Positions 15,326 through 24,469 of a stretch of DNA of 64,000 nucleotides are shown piece by piece. Numbering within the stretch: the stretch's first letter is position 1; each line of letters opens with the position of its first letter. The notes below the pieces were generated by a model, which was given only the letters and a program-made list of their open reading frames with translations, was not told the DNA's origin and searched no databases. Location of the stretch: positions 259,770-323,769 of the forward strand of contig CAVRSV010000006.1 in the NCBI GenBank assembly GCA_963723965.1. Direction: 5' to 3'. This DNA comes from JARRKC01 sp963723965. Its GTDB lineage: Bacteria > Acidobacteriota > UBA6911 > RPQK01 > JAPXNP01. The position numbers were made by a program, and so were the translations under genes.

Positions 15326-17083
15326 CTATTGAAACTGGAAGACGATCGGGAAGAGGGCCACCACGACCCAGGCCCAGACTGCATACACGGGCAGATAGGC
15401 CGTCTGCCAATGCTCCAGGCGAGCGAAGGGAGAGCGCCCTGCCAGGAACCGGGCGTACAGCACAACCGACCAGCCGAGATTCAGCAGCAGGATCAGGTTC
15501 TCACCCAGCGCCGCGACCCGGTTCGGGGTGAAACCGAACTCGGAGATGCGGGCCGCGATCGCCCAGAGAGCGAAGGCATCGACCAGCAGGGCTGTGGTCA
15601 CGAGCAGAAACTGCAGCCCGTCGAAGGGCCCGGCCGGCGCCTGCGGGTCGCGCGCTGAGATGGCGTAGAGAAGCAGTCCCAGGACCAACGCGAGGAGAAG
15701 GTCGAAGCTGATCAGCGCTTCCCGATCGATATCCACGCCTCCGCCCATCCAGATCATGGTTCCCAGGAAGACGACCAGCATGATCGTGAACAGGGGTGTG
15801 AAGAGTCGCGTGAGCACGGGGGCCATGTTTTCGATGACGCTCTGCTTGGCCTCCACCAGCCAGGCAGCGACGAGCACGGCGCCGACGACACCGCAGGGCA
15901 GCACCCAGGTCCCGAGAAACCACTCGACCTGGAGGCCGATGGCCCGAAACACGTTCTGCGTGGACACCATCAGGACTCCCCCGCCGAACGCGATGAGAGC
16001 GTAGTAGATGAACCACTCGCCGGAAAACCTCACGAAGTTCATGCGCTGGTCGTGATCGCCCCAGCGTCCGCCGACGTATGCAAAGCCGACGGCCAGCCAG
16101 AGGGCGATGGGAAGGTGCAGGGCGGCCAACACCTCGGTGTGACCCTGGGGCACGAAGGGAAGGAGATTCACGATCAGTAGGCCGGCGATGAACGGCGCGA
16201 CCAGGCCGTAAACCCCGGTCCGTTCGAGACCGCGCTTCCAGGCGAAGTAACCCGCCAGAAACGGCAGCACGAAGAGGCTGAAATTGCGAGTATAGAAGGA
16301 GACATCGGCCTCCGGCCCCAGAATTCGATATCCCAGCAGTTCGGGGACCCGGATGGCGACGGCCGCGGCGATCGCCAATCCAACCGCGACGAGGGCGTCC
16401 CGCCTGGCGGAGAAGAAGGATTCGCGAGCTTCGGGCTGGATGACGAGCTGCTTCCAGAGCCGCTCCGAGTACTCCCGCGCGAACTCCCGGGAGATCGAGT
16501 CCAGATCGCCCAGACGCTTGACTGCGACGAGGAACGCCTCCTGCTCGTCGAGGCCCGCTTCCCCGAGGGTTCCGGCCTCGCTGCGGAGATGATCTTCGAG
16601 TTCGTCGACATCGACGGTATGGACCGCCGGCCGCCGGCGAAGATACGTGCGCCACTCCCCGATCAGTTCTTCCAGTGCCCGGTTGTTGTCCACTTGGTTC
16701 GTCTCCCTCTCTACTGGGACCGCTAGTGAGCCTCTGCGGCAACATCCGAGCGCAGTTGCCCAGATCCCTCGCAATGTCGAATCCACGACCTTCCACTGGC
16801 GCTGTTGAGTGGCGAGCTCTTGCCGTCCCCGTTGGGTCAGGCGGTAGTACTTGCGTCGCCTTCCCGTCTCCGACTCACCCCAGGCCGCCTCGACGCAGCC
16901 ATTGCGCTCGAGTCGGTGCAGCAGGGGGTAAAGCATTCCATCCGTCCATTGGAGTTCGTTTCCCGACAGCTCGCTGACCCGCTTGAGGATGGCATACCCG
17001 TAGCTCTCACCCTCACCCAGGATGGCCAGCACAAGTGGGGTCGCCGAGGCGGCAACGAGGTCCTTGCTGATGTCCATGGTCAA
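15326..17083 (-). CDS. PadR family regulator fused to a permease-prefix multi-pass membrane protein
   Basis: One 585-residue frame joins two proteins that are normally separate genes. Residues 1-110 are a PadR winged helix (LAILGEGESYGYAILKRV, DGMLYPLLHRLE, GRRRKYYRLTQRG). Residues 131-215 are the permease-prefix domain 1 helical region (ALEELIGEWRTYLRRR, DELEDHLRSE, AFLVAVKRLGD). The rest has about nine membrane helices. GTG 16693 (residue 131), with GAGGGAG just upstream, is a good internal start, so the membrane part may also be made separately. The regulator probably controls its own promoter (17125-17167). Substrate and signal are unknown. Confidence 0.85.
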   Translation of the reverse strand: MTMDISKDLVAASATPLVLAILGEGESYGYAILKRVSELSGNELQWTDGMLYPLLHRLERNGCVEAAWGESETGRRRKYYRLTQRGRQELATQQRQWKVVDSTLRGIWATALGCCRRGSLAVPVERETNQVDNNRALEELIGEWRTYLRRRPAVHTVDVDELEDHLRSEAGTLGEAGLDEQEAFLVAVKRLGDLDSISREFAREYSERLWKQLVIQPEARESFFSARRDALVAVGLAIAAAVAIRVPELLGYRILGPEADVSFYTRNFSLFVLPFLAGYFAWKRGLERTGVYGLVAPFIAGLLIVNLLPFVPQGHTEVLAALHLPIALWLAVGFAYVGGRWGDHDQRMNFVRFSGEWFIYYALIAFGGGVLMVSTQNVFRAIGLQVEWFLGTWVLPCGVVGAVLVAAWLVEAKQSVIENMAPVLTRLFTPLFTIMLVVFLGTMIWMGGGVDIDREALISFDLLLALVLGLLLYAISARDPQAPAGPFDGLQFLLVTTALLVDAFALWAIAARISEFGFTPNRVAALGENLILLLNLGWSVVLYARFLAGRSPFARLEHWQTAYLPVYAVWAWVVVALFPIVFQFQ

Positions 17084-17124
17084 GTCCTTCCGCTCTGCAT
17101 GCCCCTCTTTTACCTAAGGCTACT

Positions 17125-17167
17125 ATACATTGCAGTCTTATACATTGGAGCACTATGTATTGTCAAG
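17125..17167 (-). promoter_or_regulatory. PadR operator and sigma70-like promoter
   Basis: For the minus-strand padR gene, TTGACA (17167-17162) and TATAAG (17143-17138) are 18 nt apart, a good -35/-10 pair. The dyad ATACAT-N9-ATGTAT (17141-17161) fills the spacer. This resembles PadR-family sites of the ATGT-N8-ACAT type and would block RNA polymerase, which suggests autorepression. A near-identical nonamer also repeats every 15 bp, TATACATTG at 17125 and 17140 and TATGTATTG at 17155. Confidence 0.65.
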
Positions 17168-17308
17168 GTACGGTCAATGACGGAGATGTTCACTTGCGAT
17201 GCATGGATGACACTGAAGTCCTTGAGTTTTGGGGATATGATCGACCCAGTGGTCACAACATGACCGGGCATGGCGTCGACCCCGGCGCCCTTTTCGAGGA
17301 GGTCTCGA

Positions 17309-18028
17309 ATGATTACCAGCGGAGACTCGGGTACCAATGTGGTGGAAGTGTCGGAGGGGGTCTACAGGATCAACACTCCCGTAGATGTGGCTGGTGGATT
17401 CTCCTTCAACCAGTATCTCATCGCCGATGAGCAGCCACTCTTGTTCCACACCGGGCCAAGGAGAATGTTCCCTCTGGTGAGGGAGGCAGTGGCCAGCGTG
17501 CTTCCGCCAGAGAGCCTGCGCTTTGTCGCCCTCTCGCATTTCGAGGCGGACGAGTGCGGTTCCCTCAACGAGTGGCTTGCAGTTGCTCCGCAGGCGTCGC
17601 CGGTCTGCAGCCAGGTTGCCGCCATGGTCTCCGTTGACGACGTCGCCGACCGACCCGCCATTCCCATGGCCGAAGGCGGGACGCTCAGCCTCGGCAAACA
17701 CACCGTGAAATGGCTGGACGCGCCGCATCTGCCGCATGGCTGGGAGACGGGCTACCTCATGGAAACGACGACAGGGACACTGTTGTGCGGAGACCTGTTT
17801 ACGCAGGGAGGCAGCGGGCAGCCTCCGATCGTCGAGACGGACATCCTCGAGCCGAGCGAAGCCTTCCGGAAGATGATGGACTACTTCTCCTACTCACGGA
17901 GGGCGGGGGAGTTGCTGGAAAAGCTGGCCGCGGAGCAACCCTCCACGCTGGCCTGCATGCACGGCAGTGCCTGGAGGGGAGACGGAGCCGCCCTGCTGAG
18001 AGAGCTGGGGCGGAGATTCATGGGCTGA
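17309..18028 (+). CDS. Metallo-beta-lactamase-fold protein (flavodiiron N-domain type)
   Basis: The start ATG 17309 follows CGAGGAGG, giving 239 residues. The metal-binding motif is HFEADECG, the H-x-E-x-D form used by flavodiiron/ODP proteins rather than the HxHxDH of hydrolases. Later ligands are likely in APHLPHGWETGYL, TLLCGDLF and CMHGSAWRG. It lacks the flavodoxin domain that completes a true flavodiiron O2/NO reductase, so it is a stand-alone ODP-type oxygen-binding di-iron protein or a redox-linked regulator domain. It is divergent from the PadR-permease gene, which may regulate it. Confidence 0.85.
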   Translation: MITSGDSGTNVVEVSEGVYRINTPVDVAGGFSFNQYLIADEQPLLFHTGPRRMFPLVREAVASVLPPESLRFVALSHFEADECGSLNEWLAVAPQASPVCSQVAAMVSVDDVADRPAIPMAEGGTLSLGKHTVKWLDAPHLPHGWETGYLMETTTGTLLCGDLFTQGGSGQPPIVETDILEPSEAFRKMMDYFSYSRRAGELLEKLAAEQPSTLACMHGSAWRGDGAALLRELGRRFMG

Positions 18029-18294
18029 AGCGTCTCGGACGATGGAGCCTCGGAGCGGTCGTGGGCTCCCTCCCGAACGCTACCAGATTCTCATTCGAGC
18101 TACGCGGAGGAGTCACGGGTGCCGGCAGCTGACACCCCTGTGTCGTGCCCTGTGCCGTCCGCCCTACCCCGGCTTCCACGCGCAGGTATCACCTCAGGAC
18201 GATATCGCGCCCTCTGGCGGCTGCACGACTCAAGCTCGTCTCGTCACGACGGCCACCCGATCCGGACGGATCATCTTGCCCGGGTCCCTTTCCC
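18029..18294. other. Intergenic region with no feature recognised
   Basis: This 266-bp stretch lies between two convergent genes. I find no convincing ORF, repeat, hairpin terminator or RNA gene in it. Confidence 0.4.
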
Positions 18295-21200
18295 TTACTC
18301 GACGATCGTCGGGGGAACGGCGGCCAGGAGGCTCTGGATGAAGTCCCCGAACAGCTGCTGCAGAACCACGGGCTCGGTCGACTCGATCCGGACGTAGCCA
18401 CGCACCACCCCGGCAGACGCGGGCACGAGTTCGTCGAGGGTCTTCGAGAGCCGGTGCCCGGGCTCGAGCTGGATCGTCTGCGATCCGGCCGGACTTCCAT
18501 CGTCGCGGAAGACGTCAATCCGGACTTCCGCCTTTCGGGCCTGTGGGTTGTACAGCGCCAGGCCGGTGAAAAAGGACCCGGGGATGTTGGCGACCTGGCT
18601 GAAGATCGCCTTCGAGGCCAAACTGGTCTGCAGCGGCATGGCCGCGGCATAGCGGAGATCCGGACTTCCGAAGACGACATCGCCGAGGATCCCTCCTCCG
18701 TCGGCTTCGACGCGAAGGGACCCGACCACTGGATCGGCTCCCTCGAAGTCGAAGCGATCTGCCACGTCGGCCTGCAGGGCTTCGCCCGGTCCCAGTGTCT
18801 CTCTGACGGAGGCGGCCAGAGGCGTCCCGTCTTCGGCCACGGCGATCAGATCGATCTCGCGCGCTTCGTCCGAGAGATTGATGAGCCTGAGATTCGTGTA
18901 GAGGCGATTGGGCAGGGAGGCCAGCTGCGCCGAGAAGGACTGACTGGTTCCGTTCTCCCCGGCCGTACCGGCGAACCCGATCGTCGTCTCTCCGCCGTTG
19001 AGCTTGACCAGAGCGAACCCGACCACGCCCTCTCCCTCCTGGACCTCGAGCACGACATATCCGTTCTCGACGGAGGTGACATCCCCGAACAGTTCCGCCA
19101 CCGATTCATAGAGGAATCCCCCGGCCGGAATCTCCCGCGAAGCCTGGGCGACGGCGGCCGATCCGCCCACAAGCTGATGATGCAGCGTCAGATTCAGAAG
19201 GACCTCACTGTCCGTCGGATTGGCGATGCTCAGGAAGGTTGAGGCGGGGCGCCCCCGAAATGCCGTGCTGCCTTCGAGCACGCGGGTGAAACAGAGCCTG
19301 CGGGAGAAGCGGACGGAGTCGAGGGCTCCGTCGAGTCCTGCCCCATTCCCGAAGAGGAAGAAGCTCCCGACCTCCGGGTTATCGGAGCGGATCTCCACCC
19401 AACCTGACTCCGCCGTGCCCGCCGGGAGGCTGAAGAGCTCCCGGCCCAACTGCGCGAGTTGTGCGCCGGCCGCCACCCTGGTCAGGATCGGTCCCACCAC
19501 GAGCACTCCGGCGGCGTCGTAGAGGCGCAGCTCGAGATTCGCTTCGTGCGCGGAAAAGTTGGACACTGCAAATCCGGTAAATGCACGACGATCCGCCTGG
19601 TAGAAGGGAAAGAAATGTCGCGCCGGCTGCACTGTAATCGTCACATAGGATGTCGATTTGCGTCCCCGGTCGTCGGTGACCGTCAAGCCGACCGGGTACG
19701 CGCCCGGCTGGTCGAAGGTGAACGTCGTGGTGACGCCGGGGATCGGTTCGACGACGTTCGGGATCTTCCACTCGTAGCCCACGACCGACCCGTCCGGATC
19801 CACGCTCGTCGAGCCGTCGAAATCGACCGTCAGCGGAGCCAGGCCCCTCGTCACGCTCGCCACGGGGTCGGCCACCGGAGGCAGACTCGGGAGCGGGATG
19901 GAGATCGAGTTGTTGTTCTCCGAGAATTCGGGTATCTGGTGGGCGTTATCCACGACGAAGGACAGAATGGTTACGATCTCCGGATCGTTCGGATAGGCGA
20001 AGGAGAGCGATACCTCCTCGTAGTCTCCCGCCCGGATGCCGGAAACCGTCGTCGAAGCCAGCGAACTCATGAGCCCGAACCGCGATCCCCTCAGGACGGC
20101 CACCTGGAAACTCCCGACGGGGAAGTCCCCGGAATTGTGCACCTTGACCCGGACTTCCACGGTCTCGCCCGGCTCGGGTTCCGGCGGCAGCAACGAAAGG
20201 TCCGCCTGCTCCACCGCCAGATCGACGATCAGCGAACGTTCGAGCAGTTCCAGATCGGTCCGGCCTTCCTGCGGGATACCGGGAATGTCCCAGTCCTGGC
20301 CTTCGATGACGACGGTTTCCGTGGTCCGCTCCAGATAGTCGTCGAGATAGGCCAGGTGGACCTTCCCGGTGGAGTCGAAATAGCCGCTGAGGTCGTAGGC
20401 GCTCGCGGTCGTCTGCTGGGTCAGGCGGCGGTCGGCGCTCCAGCTGTCGGTGAGCGCATCGTAGACGAGCGCGAAAACATCGCCCGGCCCTTCTTCCGTT
20501 TCACGCTGGAAGACCAGCGCCAGATGGCCCTCGGGAGACGGGAGCAGTCTTGCATCGAAGAAGCCGAGTCCGGCGCTCTGCTCCCGGACCAGAGACGGAA
20601 CAGGATTCTGTATCGTGGCCTGCACGAGATCTCCATTGCGCACCCAGACCACATGGGCGATGCCGGAGGCGTCATAAGCGACCGCCGGAAGCCGGTTCGC
20701 CGCGCCGTCGCCTCCGGCGAATGTCGTTCCTGCGCTCCAGTTCGAGCCCTGCCAGGAGTACAGGTCGATCCGCTCGTCCCCGTCCAGATCCGGATCGGGG
20801 TCCACCGGGACGAGGATGACGGCCGCCGCTGCGGATACAGCCAGGGAGTGGGAGCCCACGCCCACGAGGCCATCGGCCACAGTGACAGGATTACTCCACG
20901 AGGAGCCGTCCCAGATGCTGTAGCGAAGTCGCGAAGGTGCTTCGGCGGTCGAGATCAGCTCGCCGGCTCCGTTCTCGAGCCAGGTCAGCCACACCCGGCC
21001 GTTTCCGTCGAACGCCAGCTGAAGATCCGATTCGAATGCAGTGTTCTGGGTGAGAGGCGCCGGCTGCGTCCAGGACTGGCCGGCGGGGTCGAAGCGCGCC
21101 GTCACGATCTCCATTTGCCGGAAGAAGGGAGCCATCTCCTCGAAGGTCCCCGGGACCTGATCGAAGTTGGGATCGCTGCTTCGAGTCCACGCAGCGACAG

Positions 21201-24132
21201 CTCCTCCCCGGCCGTCCTGGGCGGCCACCGGAACGAGTTCGGCGCGCGTGTCGTCGTTGATCAGAAGGGGTGCCGACCAGCCGCCCCCTCCGTTCCAGCT
21301 GAAAGCGATCTCCGTGGACTGGAGCACCGGGTCCGCCACGTCCTGATGTTCCCAGAGCAGAAGGCTTCCATTGCCCACGTTGGTCAGGCAAGGCGAGGCT
21401 CCCGGGAAAAGATTCTGCACCAGAGAGGTCAGGGCCGTATTGACCGGTGTGGCGACGCCCTCCTGCCTCGGGATGCTTGTGGGCTTGAATCGGCTGTAGG
21501 CCCCATAGCGCGCGTAGGGGATCTTGATGAGGTAGACCGGAATCCCATCCAGATCACCGATGGAGGCAAGGAGATACTCATCGCCCAGTCCGCAGTGGAT
21601 CCCGCCTCCCCGCGTCCAGCGGCATCCCGCGTTGGCGGTCACCTGCTTGCGCCATGTGCCAAAGAGGTAGTTGATGCTGATCCTGGCCCCGGCCTGCAGC
21701 TTGACGACCATCTCTCGCAGCAGAGGCTCGGGCAAAGCGAGGTAGATCGTGCCGTCTCCCGCCAGCCAGACTCGGGCTGACAAGAGTCCCAGGGAGGCCT
21801 GCAGGGCTCCCAGCATCTGCAGGCCCAACTCCCCTTCCGCCTCCGTGAAAGCCAGATCCCCCGCGGCGTCCTGGGCAAACTGGGCGGCCAGGTTCAGCCG
21901 GGGAGATACCTGTCCCTGGAAGCGCACCACCTTGTTGAATTGCTTGAAGACCGGCTTTTTCGCCAGAGATTTGAGCCCCGGAATCAGCTCCAGGATACCG
22001 ACATTGTTTGCCATCGTCCCGGACAGTCGGAGTTCGAGCTTCCCATCCAGCAGTTCCAGGCCGTCCCCGGCCGAGAGGAGGAGATTGCCCGCCCCGGAGG
22101 CTTCGCCTCGGACCCACCGGTTCATGGCCGCGAACCCGGTCTGCCCCCACAGGCGGAGATTCCCTTTGCCCGAGCTGGAGATCTGCCCATCGAGGGTGGC
22201 ATAGGTCTCGGTCAGCCCGAACTCTCCGCCCAGAAGGGGCACCCAGTCGGGGATCCTGATCGGACAGTCGTACTCTCCCTGGGCCGGATCGCATCCCGCC
22301 GCCAGCGGCGTTCTGGGGAACTGAAGCCCGATCAGTGTCTTTACCTCGCCCTGACCGACCTGAAAATCGACGCCCCGTCCGCCCGTGGCGAACTCGAGCC
22401 ATCGAGGCCAGGGGAAGACGTACATACTCTCGGTCCACGGTGAGCCCTGCACGCCGGCTGCGTTTTGAGGAGTCATGGTCACCCGCGTCGGAGAGAAGCC
22501 CGGGGAGAAGTCCCGGTCCATGTCGAAGAGGTGGGAGGCCCCCTGCCGGTCGCCGTCATGCCAGACCGGCGCGCCGCCGTTGATCGAGAAGCCGACCTTC
22601 CCCGGAGATCCCTTCCAATCCACGCCCACACCGAATTGATTGGTGAAATCAGCTCCCTGGAGGAAGAACCCGGGGTACTGACGATCGACCCGGGTGATCG
22701 CCGGCCCCGTCCCGCCGCCGACCCTCACGGTCTTCGTCGTCGTGTCCTTGCCGTATGGGTTTTCAACCTCGACATAGACCTGGTAGGGCCCGGGGCCCGG
22801 AAAGGCGTGGGTCGGAGAGGTGCTGTCCGAGTCGAAGGTTCCGTCCGACTCGAAATCCCATTTCACGGTTTGGGCCCGGCCGGGAATCAGTTCGAAATGG
22901 ACGGTTTCTCCGGCGACCGGCGTCTGAGGATCCCACGTGAAATCAGCGATGGGCTCCTGCCCGGCCGTCTTGCCGGAGCCGGACAGGTCGACGTGCTGCA
23001 CCCTGAGCGGGGCTGCCGAAGTGTAAAGGGAGAGAAAATGCGAGTAGGCCTCCACACTGGAGGGCGCAAAGACAAGGGTGACTTCGGCGGTCGAATGACC
23101 GGCCACGGTCATCGTCTGGGGTGAGGCCAGCGTGAATCCCGAGTCCTGGAAGACCAGCGAGTGCAGTTCGATAGGGATGTTGCCCAGGTTGCTGACCGTC
23201 AGGCCCCGAGTCTGCGTCCGTCCCACTTCGACAGAACCGAAATCCAGAGAGTAAGCGGATGGCTCGAAGCGCCCGTCGAGGGACACCGCCTCGAACGCCA
23301 CGAACCAGTCCCGCGAATCGGTCTTGCCCTCCTGAGTGACGTCGACCCTGCAGGCCGCATAGTAGACCCCCGGCTGATCCGGCGTGAAGGCAGCCACATA
23401 TTGCCCGCCGCCGGGGATCGTCACATAGTCCGCCAGTTGATCGAAATCCCAGGGTGACGACCGGCTGCGATCGAGCCGCACCTGCACCCGAGTGTTCCCG
23501 GGACTGCTTGAATTGTTCCAGACCCCGACTTCGAGCCGGACAGGGGTCCCCACGTCGACCGACTCACCGGTCACGTCCGAATCGTCGTTTTCGCGAACCA
23601 CCCGGAACCCTCCCACGGCGGGCTGATTGCGCTGGAGGTTCACCACCTGGACCGCCTGCGTCAAGGTGGTGGTGGCTCGCGCCCAAAACATGGCCACTGT
23701 GTCAAAAGGGTCCGGCCTTTGGAAGTAGGCATCGAACCGATACGTCCCCGCGGCGATGTCGCTCCAGAGCGCCTGCCCGGCATCATTGGTAACACGGCTG
23801 TCGAGAAGGCCGGCCGAGCCGAACCGCTTCACGGTGGCCCCGCTGCGCGTCGAACCGTCGAGATCGCGCACGGTCACGGCCAGGTCGCAGGTGGAAGCGG
23901 ACTCGAATGTGAACTGGAGTGGGAACGTGGCAGATTCGAGACTTCCCCAGCCCCGCCGCTCCAACCGGGGCGTTCCCGCTCCGGGGGTGAGACCCGGACT
24001 GGCCGAGTGGCCTGCGGGATCCCCCGTATGGCCGTCGATGGTCGACGGCAAGATTCCCTGGGCAAATAGAGGCACCGGAGCAGCGACGGACAAGAGCACG
24101 AAGACGCGAACGACGAACCGGAGCAGTGACAT
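18295..24132 (-). CDS. Giant secreted multidomain protein (ASH-like, PKD, CARDB and surface-protein C-terminus)
   Basis: The start is ATG 24132, with GGAGGGAAT before it, giving 1,945 residues with a signal peptide (RFVVRVFVLLSVAAPVPLFAQ). Going from N to C: a beta domain with Ser/Thr-rich strands; an ASH/choice-of-anchor domain (LDFGSVEVGRTQTRGLTVSN); a PKD domain (VKWDFESDGTFD); a long central region with Trp-rich repeats (LAFDGNGRVWLTWLE, GIAHVVWVRNG) that looks like a propeller; a CARDB-like domain (VEVRVKVHNSGDFPVG); a second PKD (DFDGSTSVDPDGSVVGYEWK); and about 500 residues of repeated beta modules (FFPFYQADRRAFTGFAVSN, FFTGLALYNPQ). No enzyme motif is visible. It is probably a surface adhesin or binding protein for insoluble polymers. 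Confidence 0.85.
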   Translation of the reverse strand: MSLLRFVVRVFVLLSVAAPVPLFAQGILPSTIDGHTGDPAGHSASPGLTPGAGTPRLERRGWGSLESATFPLQFTFESASTCDLAVTVRDLDGSTRSGATVKRFGSAGLLDSRVTNDAGQALWSDIAAGTYRFDAYFQRPDPFDTVAMFWARATTTLTQAVQVVNLQRNQPAVGGFRVVRENDDSDVTGESVDVGTPVRLEVGVWNNSSSPGNTRVQVRLDRSRSSPWDFDQLADYVTIPGGGQYVAAFTPDQPGVYYAACRVDVTQEGKTDSRDWFVAFEAVSLDGRFEPSAYSLDFGSVEVGRTQTRGLTVSNLGNIPIELHSLVFQDSGFTLASPQTMTVAGHSTAEVTLVFAPSSVEAYSHFLSLYTSAAPLRVQHVDLSGSGKTAGQEPIADFTWDPQTPVAGETVHFELIPGRAQTVKWDFESDGTFDSDSTSPTHAFPGPGPYQVYVEVENPYGKDTTTKTVRVGGGTGPAITRVDRQYPGFFLQGADFTNQFGVGVDWKGSPGKVGFSINGGAPVWHDGDRQGASHLFDMDRDFSPGFSPTRVTMTPQNAAGVQGSPWTESMYVFPWPRWLEFATGGRGVDFQVGQGEVKTLIGLQFPRTPLAAGCDPAQGEYDCPIRIPDWVPLLGGEFGLTETYATLDGQISSSGKGNLRLWGQTGFAAMNRWVRGEASGAGNLLLSAGDGLELLDGKLELRLSGTMANNVGILELIPGLKSLAKKPVFKQFNKVVRFQGQVSPRLNLAAQFAQDAAGDLAFTEAEGELGLQMLGALQASLGLLSARVWLAGDGTIYLALPEPLLREMVVKLQAGARISINYLFGTWRKQVTANAGCRWTRGGGIHCGLGDEYLLASIGDLDGIPVYLIKIPYARYGAYSRFKPTSIPRQEGVATPVNTALTSLVQNLFPGASPCLTNVGNGSLLLWEHQDVADPVLQSTEIAFSWNGGGGWSAPLLINDDTRAELVPVAAQDGRGGAVAAWTRSSDPNFDQVPGTFEEMAPFFRQMEIVTARFDPAGQSWTQPAPLTQNTAFESDLQLAFDGNGRVWLTWLENGAGELISTAEAPSRLRYSIWDGSSWSNPVTVADGLVGVGSHSLAVSAAAAVILVPVDPDPDLDGDERIDLYSWQGSNWSAGTTFAGGDGAANRLPAVAYDASGIAHVVWVRNGDLVQATIQNPVPSLVREQSAGLGFFDARLLPSPEGHLALVFQRETEEGPGDVFALVYDALTDSWSADRRLTQQTTASAYDLSGYFDSTGKVHLAYLDDYLERTTETVVIEGQDWDIPGIPQEGRTDLELLERSLIVDLAVEQADLSLLPPEPEPGETVEVRVKVHNSGDFPVGSFQVAVLRGSRFGLMSSLASTTVSGIRAGDYEEVSLSFAYPNDPEIVTILSFVVDNAHQIPEFSENNNSISIPLPSLPPVADPVASVTRGLAPLTVDFDGSTSVDPDGSVVGYEWKIPNVVEPIPGVTTTFTFDQPGAYPVGLTVTDDRGRKSTSYVTITVQPARHFFPFYQADRRAFTGFAVSNFSAHEANLELRLYDAAGVLVVGPILTRVAAGAQLAQLGRELFSLPAGTAESGWVEIRSDNPEVGSFFLFGNGAGLDGALDSVRFSRRLCFTRVLEGSTAFRGRPASTFLSIANPTDSEVLLNLTLHHQLVGGSAAVAQASREIPAGGFLYESVAELFGDVTSVENGYVVLEVQEGEGVVGFALVKLNGGETTIGFAGTAGENGTSQSFSAQLASLPNRLYTNLRLINLSDEAREIDLIAVAEDGTPLAASVRETLGPGEALQADVADRFDFEGADPVVGSLRVEADGGGILGDVVFGSPDLRYAAAMPLQTSLASKAIFSQVANIPGSFFTGLALYNPQARKAEVRIDVFRDDGSPAGSQTIQLEPGHRLSKTLDELVPASAGVVRGYVRIESTEPVVLQQLFGDFIQSLLAAVPPTIVE

Positions 24133-24469
24133 CGCGATTCCCTCCCTGGAAAGAGCTACTGCCTGAAGTCGACCGACCCGGCTGCGAAGTGCGAGCGGAG
24201 TTGACTCCCGAACTGCCGGGGTTCTTCGTGTCGCGAGCCAGAGATCCCCACGCTCCCGTTGCCACTTTCTGACTTGGGACACTCGCCGCAGGTATTACAG
24301 AATCGTCTCTATGCGCAATCGACAGACTTGTCAAGAATGAAAACTCTGCAACTGCGGCAGAAAGCCGGAGTGATTCGACCGGCTGCCAGCGCGGCCGCAG
24401 GGGTCGGACCGGAACGACTCAGCCTTCAACCCCGGTGCCGAACACCTCCGAGCCCCGGGTCGTCGATGG
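24133..24469. other. Intergenic region upstream of the giant secreted protein
   Basis: 337 bp between the start of the minus-strand giant protein and the stop of the next minus-strand sulfatase. It should carry the promoter of the giant gene. I could not pick out a reliable -35/-10 pair and see no ORF or RNA. Confidence 0.4.

Noticed and set aside
19459..21780. 773-codon plus-strand ORF opposite the 1,945-residue protein
   Set aside because: Antisense shadow of a well supported gene; composition rich in Arg/Asp and no known motif.
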